Source: Methylobacterium isbiliense
GTDB lineage: Bacteria; Pseudomonadota; Alphaproteobacteria; Rhizobiales; Beijerinckiaceae
NCBI RefSeq assembly: GCF_022179325.1
Contig: NZ_BPQQ01000008.1
Location: forward strand, 1 to 64,000
Reading direction: 5' to 3'
Length of the DNA stretch: 64,000 nt
Part shown: piece by piece, positions 1 through 8,488 of the stretch
How positions within the stretch are numbered: position 1 is the first letter of the stretch
How the letters are laid out: the number at the start of each line of letters is the position of its first letter
The notes under the pieces: model-generated
What the model saw: the letters and a program-made list of their open reading frames with translations, nothing else
The model's database searches: none
Told to the model about the DNA's origin: nothing
Program-made: the position numbers and the translations under genes

Positions 1-218
1 CGGGCCTGGGCGATGATCGACTCGTCGGCCACGACGCGCCGTGCCCATTCGTGCGCCTCCACGGCGGCCGCGATGTCCAGCCGGATGCCGCTCGCGATCT
101 CCCGCAGCCCCGGGCTCGGGTCGGCGAGATAGGCCGCGACGGCCGCACTCAGATGATGATCCGTCACCGCGTTGACCTTGAACAGGTCGCCCAGTGTCGG
201 GATGTCGTTGCCAGCCAT
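1..218 (-). CDS. Hypothetical protein, N-terminal 72 residues, cut by window edge
   Basis: An ATG at 218 on the minus strand is preceded by a good ribosome site (GGCAGGTGA) and opens a frame that runs off the left end. The visible part begins MAGNDIPTLGDLFKVNAVTD and looks soluble and helical, with no signal peptide or membrane segment. I do not recognise the family. The short upstream spacing and clean start support a real gene, but the remainder lies outside the window. Confidence 0.6.
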   Translation of the reverse strand, partial: MAGNDIPTLGDLFKVNAVTDHHLSAAVAAYLADPSPGLREIASGIRLDIAAAVEAHEWARRVVADESIIAQA

Positions 219-591
219 CGGTCACCTGCCTGCGGGCTGTGCGATCCTCGCCGCACCGCGGCCGGGTCCGCGGCGGTGAGCGCGCTCAGCCGCCGAGGTG
301 GGGACCGGTCCGGTGCGAGGAGGCGCGGGAGAACGGCGCTTGAGAATCCTGCTCCGGCGCGTCGCGACCGGGCCACGCCGTCGTGCCCGATCCGTGTTGC
401 AGCAGCATTGCGTGCCCGTTGCGCGGCGCGGTCGGACGCTCCCCGTGGCGCCTGCGGCACGCCTGTCGGACGCTCCTGCTTCGTCCGGCGCCGCCGGCCC
501 CCACCAATGGCGGCCTTGGTTCCAGCACAAAAGCTGCCGCCCGGTGTCGTGTTTTGCGTCATGAATAGCGCAATCTGGCTAGATGCCAGGC

Positions 592-617
592 AAACAATTG
601 ATAAAGGAGAATTGTTT
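592..617 (+). other. AT-rich stem-loop upstream of the c-di-GMP gene
   Basis: AAACAATT (592-599) pairs with AATTGTTT (610-617) around a 10-base loop that holds AAAGGAG, followed by two more T. It could be a weak terminator or a leader-RNA hairpin with a ribosome-site-like sequence in the loop. No convincing reading frame follows within range. Confidence 0.35.
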
Positions 618-626
618 TTCTGAGTG

Positions 627-640
627 AATACGATCGTATT
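627..640. promoter_or_regulatory. Perfect 14-bp palindrome AATACGATCGTATT
   Basis: AATACGATCGTATT is self-complementary over 14 bp and lies 74 bases upstream of the ATG at 714. It is unusually AT-rich for this DNA. It could be an operator for a dimeric regulator of the downstream MHYT-GGDEF-EAL gene; the binding protein is unknown. Confidence 0.4.
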
Positions 641-713
641 GCGATCCCGTTAACGATCCAGCAAGCCTTGCCGGACATAGAGGGGGGAGTTGCGGCGGCT
701 GAGAGCGTGAGCG

Positions 714-3140
714 ATGTACCGGCTGCTCACCTGCATCACGGATGAGCACATCCCCGGCCTCCTGGCCCTCAACGGGCTGATCGGGTTCGCGACGGCCTAC
801 ACCCTGTTCTCGCTCATGGCGGTCGCCCGGCGCCGGCAGGCCTCCTGGCCTGTCGCGCCGCATCTGCTCGCGCGCCATCTCGTCGTCGGCGTGGCGGCCG
901 GGGGCGGGATGTGGAGCACGCACGTGCTCGGCATGCTGGCCTACGATCCCGCCGGCCTCAGCCTCGGCTTCGAGGCCGGGAGCATGGCCGCGGCGTTCGG
1001 GCTCGGCATCCTCCTCGTCTGCGCCACGCTCGCGATCGCCCGGTCGCCGCGGGCCGGTGCACCCGCCCTCGCGGCCGTCCTCCTGGCGCTCGGCTTCGCG
1101 GGCCTGCACCTGCTGGGCCTCGAAGGGACCGTCGTCCCGGGGCGCATCGTCTGGGATCTGCCGCTTGCGGGCGCCGCCGTCGCGGCCGGCGCCGGGCTCT
1201 CGGCGCTCGCCATGACGCTCGGCCTGGGCCGCCCCGGCCTGCCGGCCCGCCTCGCGGCGAGCGCGCTCCTGACGCTCGGCATCTGCGGCATGCACGTCCT
1301 CGCCCTCGCGGCGGCCACCGTGGTCCCGGACGCCGCGATCACCGTTCCCGCCCTGATGGTCCCGCGCGAGGCGGCGGCGTGGTGCGTCGCGGCGGCCTGC
1401 GCGCTCCTCCTGCACCTGGCCGCGCACAGCCTCGTGGCGGATGCCCGGGCGGCCGCCCTGGAGGTCGCCCTCGATCGCCTGCGCGCCCTGACGGAGGCGG
1501 CGTTCGAAGGCATCGCGATCTGCCGCGACGGCGTCATCCTGGACGTCAATCCGAGCTTCTGCCGGCTGGTCGGGCGCACCGCCGACGCGCTGCGCGGCGG
1601 GAGCCTCGACGGACTGACGGAGCCGGGCAGCCCGCCGCTGCGTGCGGCCTGCGGGATGGGCGAGGAGCCGGATTCCCTCGAGACCCTCCTGCGTCGGGCC
1701 GAGGGCGACGCCGTGCCGGTGGAGGTGCGGGCCAAGCCCTGGCGCGACGGCACCTCCGTGCTCGCGGTCAACAGCCTGCGCGAGCAGCGCGAGGCGGATC
1801 GGCGCCTGAGACGGATCGCGGTGCGCGACCTCGCGACCGGCCTGCCCAACCGCGTCGCCTTCGACGCGGCCCTTCGGGCGCAGATCACCGCCTGCGTGCG
1901 CAGCAACGCGGCCTTCGCGCTGCATCGGATCGATCTCGACCGCTTCAAGGACATCAACGTGGTGATCGGCCACGCCGCCGCCGACCAAGTGCTCGCCACC
2001 CTGGCCAAGCGCCTCGTGCAGGGGGTCGAGCCGGGCACGCTCGATCGGGTCTTCCGGCTCGGCGACGACGAGTTCGCGGTGATCCAGGTCGGCACCGGCC
2101 CGCAGCGGCCGCCCGAGGCGGTGGCGCTCCAGATCGTGGAGCACCTGTCCGCGCCCGTGGTGGTGGCCGACCGGCAGGTGCCGGTGAGCGTCAGCGTCGG
2201 GATCGCGCTCTGGCCCGAGGACGGGTCGGGGGCCGAGATGCTGCTGCGCCGCTCCGGCCTCGCCCTCGACCGGGCCAAGCTCGACGGCGGGAGCCGCCAT
2301 TGCCGCTTCGACGACTCGCTCGTCGGCGCCATCGAGGCCCGCCGCGCCCTGCAGGCCGACCTCGCGGAGGGGTTGCGCGCCGATGCGTTCAGCGTCGTCT
2401 ACCTGCCGGTCGTCTCCTTCGCCACCCGGCGGGTGGTCGGCCACGAGGCGCTGCTGCGCTGGCACCACCCGATCCTCGGCGAGATCCCGCCGAGCCGCTT
2501 CATTCCCCTGGCCGAGGCGAGCGGGGCCATCGTGGATCTCGGCCGCTTCGTCCTGCGCGAGGCCTGCCGCGCCGCCGTGACCTGGGAGGGGGCGCCGCTC
2601 GTCTGCGTCAACGTCTCGGGCGTGCAGCTGCGGACCGACGAGATCGTGGCGCTCGTCGATGCCACGCTGGCCGAGACCGGCCTTCCGCCGCAGCGCCTGC
2701 AGCTCGACGTCACCGAGACGATCCTGATCGACGACCGGCACCGCATCGCGCAACGCCTGGAGGCCCTGCGCCGCCGCGGCATCCGCGTGGCCCTCGACGA
2801 TTTCGGCAAGGGGCTGTCCTCGCTCCAGCTGCCGCGCGACATCCCCTTCGACGCGGTCAAGCTCGACGTGTCGGTGATCGGCAGCCTGCTCGTCCACCGC
2901 GAGCAGCGCGGCGTGGTCGAGGCGATGATCCGCCTTCTCCACCAGCTCGGCCGCGTCATCGTGGCGGAGGGCGTCGAGACGAAGGAGCAGTGGGACGTCC
3001 TGCAGCGCGCCGGCTGCGACTTCGCGCAGGGCTCGCTGTTCGGCACGCCCCGCCCGGCCCCGCTCACCGGCGACGTGCTGCTCGAATCCCTGCCCCAGGT
3101 GACGCGCCTCGCCGACCACGCGCGCCGCCGCCAGGGCTGA
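714..3140 (+). CDS. MHYT-PAS-GGDEF-EAL c-di-GMP signalling protein
   Basis: An 808-residue membrane sensor. Residues 1-245 form a seven-helix MHYT-type region with degenerate repeats (WSTHVLGMLAY at 67-77, GLHLLG near 130, CGMHVLAL near 191). A PAS-like domain covers about 255-360, GGDEF about 370-530 and EAL about 545-790. The GGDEF active site reads GDDEF (450-454), which normally abolishes diguanylate cyclase activity. The EAL site looks complete: EALLRW (578-583), N633, DDFG (695-698), K716 and AEGVE (751-755). It is therefore probably a c-di-GMP phosphodiesterase whose GGDEF domain is regulatory; this is inference. It converges on the glucan-like gene cluster at 3219-8466, a plausible target of its output. 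Confidence 0.93.
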   Translation: MYRLLTCITDEHIPGLLALNGLIGFATAYTLFSLMAVARRRQASWPVAPHLLARHLVVGVAAGGGMWSTHVLGMLAYDPAGLSLGFEAGSMAAAFGLGILLVCATLAIARSPRAGAPALAAVLLALGFAGLHLLGLEGTVVPGRIVWDLPLAGAAVAAGAGLSALAMTLGLGRPGLPARLAASALLTLGICGMHVLALAAATVVPDAAITVPALMVPREAAAWCVAAACALLLHLAAHSLVADARAAALEVALDRLRALTEAAFEGIAICRDGVILDVNPSFCRLVGRTADALRGGSLDGLTEPGSPPLRAACGMGEEPDSLETLLRRAEGDAVPVEVRAKPWRDGTSVLAVNSLREQREADRRLRRIAVRDLATGLPNRVAFDAALRAQITACVRSNAAFALHRIDLDRFKDINVVIGHAAADQVLATLAKRLVQGVEPGTLDRVFRLGDDEFAVIQVGTGPQRPPEAVALQIVEHLSAPVVVADRQVPVSVSVGIALWPEDGSGAEMLLRRSGLALDRAKLDGGSRHCRFDDSLVGAIEARRALQADLAEGLRADAFSVVYLPVVSFATRRVVGHEALLRWHHPILGEIPPSRFIPLAEASGAIVDLGRFVLREACRAAVTWEGAPLVCVNVSGVQLRTDEIVALVDATLAETGLPPQRLQLDVTETILIDDRHRIAQRLEALRRRGIRVALDDFGKGLSSLQLPRDIPFDAVKLDVSVIGSLLVHREQRGVVEAMIRLLHQLGRVIVAEGVETKEQWDVLQRAGCDFAQGSLFGTPRPAPLTGDVLLESLPQVTRLADHARRRQG

Positions 3141-3152
3141 GCCCGGGCGGCC

Positions 3153-3184
3153 GCCCGGCACCGGGCCGCCGCCCGGCACCGGGC
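3153..3184. terminator. Duplicated GC hairpin between convergent genes
   Basis: The 14-bp palindrome GCCCGGCACCGGGC occurs twice in this interval (3153-3166 and 3171-3184), inside the 78-bp gap between two convergent genes. It may act as a bidirectional terminator; there is no T-run, so this is a structural guess. Confidence 0.4.
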
Positions 3185-3218
3185 CGGGGTTGCGTCGGCC
3201 CCGGGGCCGTCCCGCCGA

Positions 3219-4301
3219 TTAATCCCGCAGCCGCGTCTGCAGGCGCACCAGGGAGATGCTGAGGCGCCGGACCTCCTCGTAGCGGGATTCCGGGTGGGGC
3301 GGGTGCGTCGGGGCGCGCGTCTCCATCTCGCTGGCGGCGGCCACGAGCCGGCGCAGCGGCACCGCCACCCAATCGGCGATCAGGAACAGCAGGGCGAGGG
3401 CGAACAAGGCGCCGGTCCCGAGCAGCGTCCAGAACGAGCGCACGAGGTCCCGCGTCGGCGCGAGCGCGCTGTCCACGCTCTCGCGCACGAGGAGGCTCCA
3501 GCCGAAGCTCGGCAGGTCCGCATGCCCCACCGCCGGGACGCTCACCGCGAGGTAGTCCTTGCCGTCGGGCCACGCCTCGCGGGTCACGGCGGTGCCGGTC
3601 CCGCGCACCGCCGCGGCCGCGGCCCCCACGGTGAGCGGCTTCTCCACGAGGTCGGGCGGTCCGTACAGGACCCGCTGGTCGCGCGAGAGCAGGATCACCT
3701 CGGTGCCCGGGGCGCCGAGGCTCCCCAGCGTCTCTGTGACCCAGCGCCAGTCGACATGGGCGCCGATCACGCCGGCCACGCTGCCGTCCGCCCGGCGCAG
3801 GGGCGCCGACAGGTCGATGAAGCGCAAGGGATCGCGGCCGTTGCCCAGGCGCTTGGCGAGGAGCTGCGCCTCGTGGACGTCGCCTGCGGCGGGGCGTTCG
3901 AGGCCGAGGCGGAACCAGGGCCGCTGCGCGACGCTCTCGCCCTCCAGGATGCCGCCGCTCGCGGCCAGCACCTGCCCCTCGATGCTGGCCACCCCGATCC
4001 ACGAGTAGCGCTTGTCGAGCCGGGCCAGCAGCGAGATGTCGTGGCGCGCCCCGTCGAGCCGCGCGAGGTCGATGCTGCGCGAGAGGCCGTCGACGTCCTG
4101 CCAGAGCTGGTGCAGGCGCCGCGCGAGCTGGTCGGCCCCGACCTCGCCCCGGGCGCGCAGCTTCTCGGCCAGCAGCACCTCGGTGTGCTGCTGCAGCCCG
4201 CCGGCGTAGATCGACCCCGCCACGAAGGCCGGCGCCAGCATCAGGGCCGCGCCGCCGAAGAACACCACGCCTTTCAGGCTGATCCATGATGCGCGTGCCA
4301 T
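3219..4301 (-). CDS. Cache-HAMP membrane sensor without an output domain
   Basis: A 360-residue protein with an N-terminal membrane helix (about 10-30), a periplasmic double-Cache-like sensing region (about 35-280), a second helix (about 288-312) and a HAMP-like segment to the C-terminus. In related proteins a kinase, cyclase or methyl-accepting domain follows HAMP, but this frame stops there with TAA and no such domain is encoded just downstream. It follows the glycosyltransferase by 27 bases and is probably co-transcribed. It may relay a signal to a partner such as the neighbouring c-di-GMP enzyme, or be a truncated relic. The fold is clear; the role is not. Confidence 0.85.
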   Translation of the reverse strand: MARASWISLKGVVFFGGAALMLAPAFVAGSIYAGGLQQHTEVLLAEKLRARGEVGADQLARRLHQLWQDVDGLSRSIDLARLDGARHDISLLARLDKRYSWIGVASIEGQVLAASGGILEGESVAQRPWFRLGLERPAAGDVHEAQLLAKRLGNGRDPLRFIDLSAPLRRADGSVAGVIGAHVDWRWVTETLGSLGAPGTEVILLSRDQRVLYGPPDLVEKPLTVGAAAAAVRGTGTAVTREAWPDGKDYLAVSVPAVGHADLPSFGWSLLVRESVDSALAPTRDLVRSFWTLLGTGALFALALLFLIADWVAVPLRRLVAAASEMETRAPTHPPHPESRYEEVRRLSISLVRLQTRLRD

Positions 4302-4328
4302 CGCGTCCGTCCCTCCTTGACCCGAAAG

Positions 4329-6299
4329 CTATCGGCTGAGGCTGCGGGCGAGGTCGCGCAGCATGAGCGCGAGGTCGCCCCGCCCGGTGCCGGGCGCGCC
4401 CTCGGCGGTGTGGAGCCGCGCGATCAGGGCCGCCTGCTGCGCGCGGTCGGGCGCGAGCGCGAGCCGGCACCCGTCCGGCGTCTCGGCCAGCACCCGGGCC
4501 GCGACCGGCCCGATCTCCGGCAGGACGAGGTGTCCCTCCTGGCCGGGCGCGAGTCCGGCCGGACCCGAGAGGCGCGCCTCGCCGGCGCCGAGCGTGACGA
4601 GCCACGCTCCGAGCCGCCGGGAGCCGATCTCCAGCTCCACGCGCTCCACCTGCTGGCGCAGCGGCCGGTCCGCCCGCGGCCGCTCGATGCAGGCCGCGAT
4701 GGCGAGGGCCAGCACCGCGAGGTTGTAGAGCGTCCAGAACAGGATGATGACCCGCCCGTCGCCCGCCACGTGACTGAAGTTGAAGGCGAAGTCCGAGGTC
4801 AGCGAGACCACGAGCCCGCCGAGCGTCAGAACGAGCAGTACGAGGAACGGCCGCATCAGCGGCCATTGCACCACCACCCGGGTGCGGTCGCCGCCCTTCG
4901 CGGTGACCCGGAACTTGTGCGGCCCGGGCGTCAGCAGCCCGGCGGCCACCGCCCGGGTGATCGGCCATGCCGCCAGGAGCTGCGAGACGTCGTTCAGCAT
5001 CGGGACGAACAGGCCGTTCGACAGCCAGTTCAGGGTCATCATCACGGCAATGTAATAGGGAAGATAGTAGGCGACGATCTCCACCACCGAGGCGTTCACC
5101 ACGGTCACCCCGAAGTACCAGTAGAAGAGCGGGCAGAGGAGACTCGCCAGCCGGAACGGGAAGGTGGTGGACCAGTAGAGGAGCGAGTCGAGGACGCTCA
5201 ACCGGTGCCGGAGCGGCAGGCCGTGGTGCCCGAACGGATTGTAGACGTTGCGGATGATCTGCATCATCCCGAGGCACCAGCGGCCCCGCTGGACGATGTA
5301 TTCCTGCAGGCCCTCCGGAGCGAGGCCCTCGGTGAGCGGCTCGTTGAGGTAGACCGTCTCCCAGCCGGCCTCGGCGAGGCGCAGCGAGAGCAGGAAATCC
5401 TCGGTGACGCTCTCGGTCGGCAGGCCGCCGATCGCCGTCACCGCGCGGGTGCGCACCATCGAGGAGGTGCCGCAGCAGACCGCGATGCCCCAGGCGTCGC
5501 GGGAGGGTTCGACGTTGTCGAAGAAGTGGCGCTGCTCGTCCGGATAGGCGCCGCTGATGCCGAGGTTGTGCTGGATCGGGTCCGCGTTGAAGAAGTGCTG
5601 CGGCGTCTGGACGAGGCCGACCGTGGGCGCGTGGAACAGCGCCAGGGCCCGGCTGACGAAGTTCCGGTGCGGCACGAAATCCGCGTCGAGCACGGCCACG
5701 AAGTCGGGGGCGTCCGGCTCGGCCATGCGCCGCCGCAGGGCGTGGTTGATGTTGCCGGCCTTGGCGTGGGCGTTGTCCGGCCGCACGAGGTAGCCGATGC
5801 CGTGGCGCGCGCAGACCGCGCGCAGCCAGTCCCGGCGCCCGTCGTCGAGGACGAAGACCCGCGTCGCCGGGTGGTCGAGGCCCTTCGCGCCCACGATGGT
5901 GCGCTCCAGGACCTCCAGCTCCTCGTTGTAGGTCGCGATGTAGACGTCGACGCGCGGGGGCGGGCCGGGCCGCCACCATCCGGCGTGCCGGCTCGCCTCC
6001 CCGCCCCGCTCGCGCAGCCGGGTGAGGATCAGGAAGGCGAGCGTCGAGGAGATCACCGTCAGGCCCTCCAGGAGCGCGAAGCTCCAGGCGAGCAGCGGTT
6101 CGGGCGCGAGGGCGAAGGGCGGGACCGTCGCGGTCAGGCGCCATGCCATGTAGCGCCACGCCAGCGCGGCCGCGGTGCCGAGGAGGAGCACCCGCCAGAG
6201 CGTCCGGGTGCGGTCGAGGGCGGGCAGGACGAGAAACCCGAGCCCCAGGAGGATCGCCGAGGCCGCGAAGGCGGAGAGCAGGGGCGAGACGCTGAGCAC
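4329..6299 (-). CDS. Family 2 processive glycosyltransferase, beta-glucan synthase (BgsA/CrdS-like)
   Basis: A 656-residue inner-membrane synthase. Two or three N-terminal helices precede the cytosolic GT-A domain with the processive-synthase motifs: DDG (152-154), DAD (205-207), TED (299-301) and QRGRW (337-341). Four or more further helices follow (about 370-540). The C-terminal 110 residues sit where BcsA has PilZ, but the R-x3-R and D/N-x-S-x2-G signatures are absent or degenerate, as reported for the c-di-GMP-responsive tail of Sinorhizobium BgsA. Length matches curdlan synthase and BgsA better than cellulose synthase, and no bcsB or bcsC lies nearby. It follows the membrane-fusion gene by 5 bases, the bgsB-bgsA order. 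Product is likely a linear beta-glucan; linkage cannot be read from sequence. Confidence 0.9.
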   Translation of the reverse strand: MLSVSPLLSAFAASAILLGLGFLVLPALDRTRTLWRVLLLGTAAALAWRYMAWRLTATVPPFALAPEPLLAWSFALLEGLTVISSTLAFLILTRLRERGGEASRHAGWWRPGPPPRVDVYIATYNEELEVLERTIVGAKGLDHPATRVFVLDDGRRDWLRAVCARHGIGYLVRPDNAHAKAGNINHALRRRMAEPDAPDFVAVLDADFVPHRNFVSRALALFHAPTVGLVQTPQHFFNADPIQHNLGISGAYPDEQRHFFDNVEPSRDAWGIAVCCGTSSMVRTRAVTAIGGLPTESVTEDFLLSLRLAEAGWETVYLNEPLTEGLAPEGLQEYIVQRGRWCLGMMQIIRNVYNPFGHHGLPLRHRLSVLDSLLYWSTTFPFRLASLLCPLFYWYFGVTVVNASVVEIVAYYLPYYIAVMMTLNWLSNGLFVPMLNDVSQLLAAWPITRAVAAGLLTPGPHKFRVTAKGGDRTRVVVQWPLMRPFLVLLVLTLGGLVVSLTSDFAFNFSHVAGDGRVIILFWTLYNLAVLALAIAACIERPRADRPLRQQVERVELEIGSRRLGAWLVTLGAGEARLSGPAGLAPGQEGHLVLPEIGPVAARVLAETPDGCRLALAPDRAQQAALIARLHTAEGAPGTGRGDLALMLRDLARSLSR

Positions 6300-6304
6300 G
6301 GCCC

Positions 6305-7510
6305 CTAGAACCCGTAGCGGGTCGCGAAGGCGCGGAAGGCCCCGAGCGGCCCCTGGCTGAAGATCACCCGCCCGGTGCGCCCGACCGTGCAGCCGGCCTC
6401 CGCCTGGTCGATGAGGTCCGGCACGCTCAGCGTGACGTCAAAGCGCTTCAGGTGCTCGGCGCTCGGGCCGACCGCGAGGTTGGCGTAGAGGCCCGCCGCC
6501 CCCGATCCGCCGAGCCGGGTGATGGTCGCGCTGAAGATCCGGTCGTCGCCGTAGAACCGGAACTGGGCCTGGGCCCCGAGGCGCAGGCTGTCGTAGAGCG
6601 CCTCCGTCACGCTCGCGGTCACCATCAGGCTCGAACAATCGACGAGGCGCAGCAGGTCCTGGCCCCGCCGCACGTACTCGCCGTCGTCGACGAGGAAGTC
6701 CCAGACGACGCCGGGCGCGCGGGCCTTCAGCACCGCGGAGGTGAGCTTGTTGACCCGCACCCGCTCGGCGGCGATCTGCGTCTGGGTCTGGGCGATGCGC
6801 GCGGCGATCTGGTCCTCCTCGGCGCCGAGTTCGCCGAGCCGCAGGTCGAGTTCGCGGATGCGCTGCGAGGAGAAGGGCGCGTCGTTGTAGGAATCGCCGA
6901 TGAAGACGCCGTTGCGGGCGGCGGCGAGTTCGGCGCGCTGGTAGTTGGCGCGCTGGCGGGCGCTCTCCAGATCCTGTTTGGCGACCTCGGAGGCCGAGCG
7001 GGCGCGGTCGAGGTTGGCGGCGGTCTGGACGCCGCGCTCGCTCAGCTCGTTGGCGCGCTTCCACGAGGCGTCGGCCTCCTTCAGCCGGGCATTGGCCGCC
7101 TCCTGGGCCGCCAGGGATTCGGCGATGCGCGCCTCGATCTGCCGCACCCGCCCCTGCTGGTAGTCGGCGACCTGGGTCTCGTAGGCCTTGCGGGCGGTCT
7201 GGAGCGCGGCGCGCTGGGCGCGCACCCGCTTGAGGTCGAGGGTCTGCAGGTCGAGCCCGCGTTCGAGGTCGATCAGCCGCGCGGTGTCGAAGCGGTCGTC
7301 CAGGATGTTGGCCACCACCTCGCCGGCGCCGATCCGGGCGCCGATGCTGCGCAGCGCGAGCGAGACCTCCCCCTCGACCGGGGCGCGCACCACCGCCATC
7401 CGGGCGTTGACGGTGGCGTCCGAGGAGGTTCCGGCGAAGTGCTCGCCCACGAGGATGTAGAGGCCGGCGCCGAGGAGCAGGAACCCGACGAGGAACTTGA
7501 GGACGCGCAT
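6305..7510 (-). CDS. HlyD-family membrane-fusion protein (BgsB/Alg44-like)
   Basis: A 401-residue periplasmic adaptor with one N-terminal membrane helix (about 4-22), a biotinyl-lipoyl-like half (VVRAPVEGEV near 43), a long coiled coil (about 80-260), the second lipoyl half (LKARAPGVVW) and a beta-barrel region. Start ATG at 7510 was chosen because the membrane helix begins there; the frame is open further upstream but reads as low-complexity sequence. It lies 5 bases before the glycosyltransferase, so the two are one transcription unit. Pairing of a fusion protein with a processive synthase, without an ABC or RND pump, is typical of alginate (Alg44-Alg8) and mixed-linkage glucan (BgsB-BgsA) systems, where the adaptor helps move polymer across the periplasm. 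Confidence 0.88.
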   Translation of the reverse strand: MRVLKFLVGFLLLGAGLYILVGEHFAGTSSDATVNARMAVVRAPVEGEVSLALRSIGARIGAGEVVANILDDRFDTARLIDLERGLDLQTLDLKRVRAQRAALQTARKAYETQVADYQQGRVRQIEARIAESLAAQEAANARLKEADASWKRANELSERGVQTAANLDRARSASEVAKQDLESARQRANYQRAELAAARNGVFIGDSYNDAPFSSQRIRELDLRLGELGAEEDQIAARIAQTQTQIAAERVRVNKLTSAVLKARAPGVVWDFLVDDGEYVRRGQDLLRLVDCSSLMVTASVTEALYDSLRLGAQAQFRFYGDDRIFSATITRLGGSGAAGLYANLAVGPSAEHLKRFDVTLSVPDLIDQAEAGCTVGRTGRVIFSQGPLGAFRAFATRYGF

Positions 7511-7710
7511 GGGGCTTCGAGCGGCAGGGCGATGCGTGCCGGGCACGCCCGTCCGCGGGGGCGGTCCGCCGGCGCGCGCCGGCGGCGCCCGGGACGATGG
7601 CGCGGCAACGGTGGTCGAGGAGAGATCCGGCTCGCGACCGCGAGCGGACGGGCGTTCATCGCACACGCCTACGTAGTTTGCACCACCGTATTTCTGTGGG
7701 TTTACAACTC

Positions 7711-8466
7711 CTAGGATATTATCCCTGCCCGCAGCGCCAGGGCCACCGCGTGGGCCTTGTTCTGGGCGCCGAGCTTGTGCCCGGCCTTCCGGGCGTGCTC
7801 CTCGACGGTGCTGCGCGCGAGCCCGAGGATGCGGGCGATCTCCCAGGCCGTCTTGCCCTGCGCGGTCCAGACGAGGACGTCGCGCTCGCGCGGGCTCGGC
7901 GCCGGCCGGGACTCGCAGCCGGGATCCGGCCCGGCCAGCGCCCGCAGGCGGGCGAACGCCGCGCGCGCCGTCAGGTCGAGGGCCGCCCGCATCTCGGGCC
8001 CGCACGAGCCCGATCCGGCCACGCACACGCAGCCCCACAGGCCCTGCGGGCCGTGCACCGGCACGCACAGGCCGCGGCTCTCCCCCGCCCCGGCCGGGCG
8101 GCCGGGGATGGCGGCGCCGAGGCCGGGCAGCAGGTCGTCGATGCCGAAGACGCGTTCGGCTTTCAGGCCGCGCCGGATCAGGTCCGCGGCCGTCACCAGC
8201 CTGCGCTCGTCGGTCCAGCGCAGGTCGGCCTCCGGCCAGTCGAACGCGAGGACCCGGACCGCGAGCGTGTCCGGGGACAGAGGCGTCCGGTGAGCGACGT
8301 CGAGGACGAGGTAGCGGTCGAGGGCGAGGACGGACAGGAAGGCGGCGAACGCCGTCGCGACCGCGGCGGGTTCGCTGATCGTCTCGACCTGCGCCGCCAG
8401 CCGGAGCGCGGCCGCGCCGAGGCGCGCGGCGGATGGCGGGCGCGAGGCCCCGCGACGGTGACGCAT
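7711..8466 (-). CDS. LuxR-family regulator with autoinducer-binding-like N-domain
   Basis: A 251-residue protein. Residues about 15-165 resemble the acyl-homoserine-lactone-binding fold of LuxR/ExpR proteins, and the C-terminal 65 residues are a LuxR helix-turn-helix (PSPRERDVLVWTAQGKTAWE, then a segment with ARSTVEEHARK). ATG at 8466 was chosen because AGGAG lies 9 bases upstream; an in-frame ATG at 8484 is the alternative and has no ribosome site. No luxI-type synthase is in the window, so it is a 'solo' LuxR here. It sits 200 bases upstream of the fusion-protein/glucan synthase genes on the same strand and probably controls them. Confidence 0.88.
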   Translation of the reverse strand: MRHRRGASRPPSAARLGAAALRLAAQVETISEPAAVATAFAAFLSVLALDRYLVLDVAHRTPLSPDTLAVRVLAFDWPEADLRWTDERRLVTAADLIRRGLKAERVFGIDDLLPGLGAAIPGRPAGAGESRGLCVPVHGPQGLWGCVCVAGSGSCGPEMRAALDLTARAAFARLRALAGPDPGCESRPAPSPRERDVLVWTAQGKTAWEIARILGLARSTVEEHARKAGHKLGAQNKAHAVALALRAGIIS

Positions 8467-8488
8467 GCGACGCAACTCCTGCATGCAA

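Larger units (their letters stand above)
219..713. other. 495-bp intergenic region with palindrome and AT-rich hairpin
   Basis: This gap separates the divergent partial gene on the left from the MHYT-GGDEF-EAL gene at 714. Reading frames inside it are low-complexity Arg/Ala/Pro strings and look spurious. The stretch 580-640 is markedly richer in A and T than its surroundings and probably holds the promoter of the gene at 714. It contains a stem-loop (592-617) and a perfect 14-bp palindrome (627-640), listed separately. Confidence 0.6.

Noticed and set aside
579-3179. An 866-codon open reading frame antisense to the MHYT-GGDEF-EAL gene
   Set aside because: The plus-strand protein has complete domain motifs. 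The antisense product is low-complexity Arg/Gly/Ala/Glu.
3064-6159. A 1031-codon minus-strand frame overlapping the Cache and glycosyltransferase genes
   Set aside because: It runs through two real genes in another frame and is Arg/Pro-rich without recognised domains.
4329-6299. Cellulose synthase bcsA
   Set aside because: There is no bcsB, bcsC or bcsZ and no proper PilZ signature. A membrane-fusion partner and the length favour a BgsA/CrdS-like glucan synthase.
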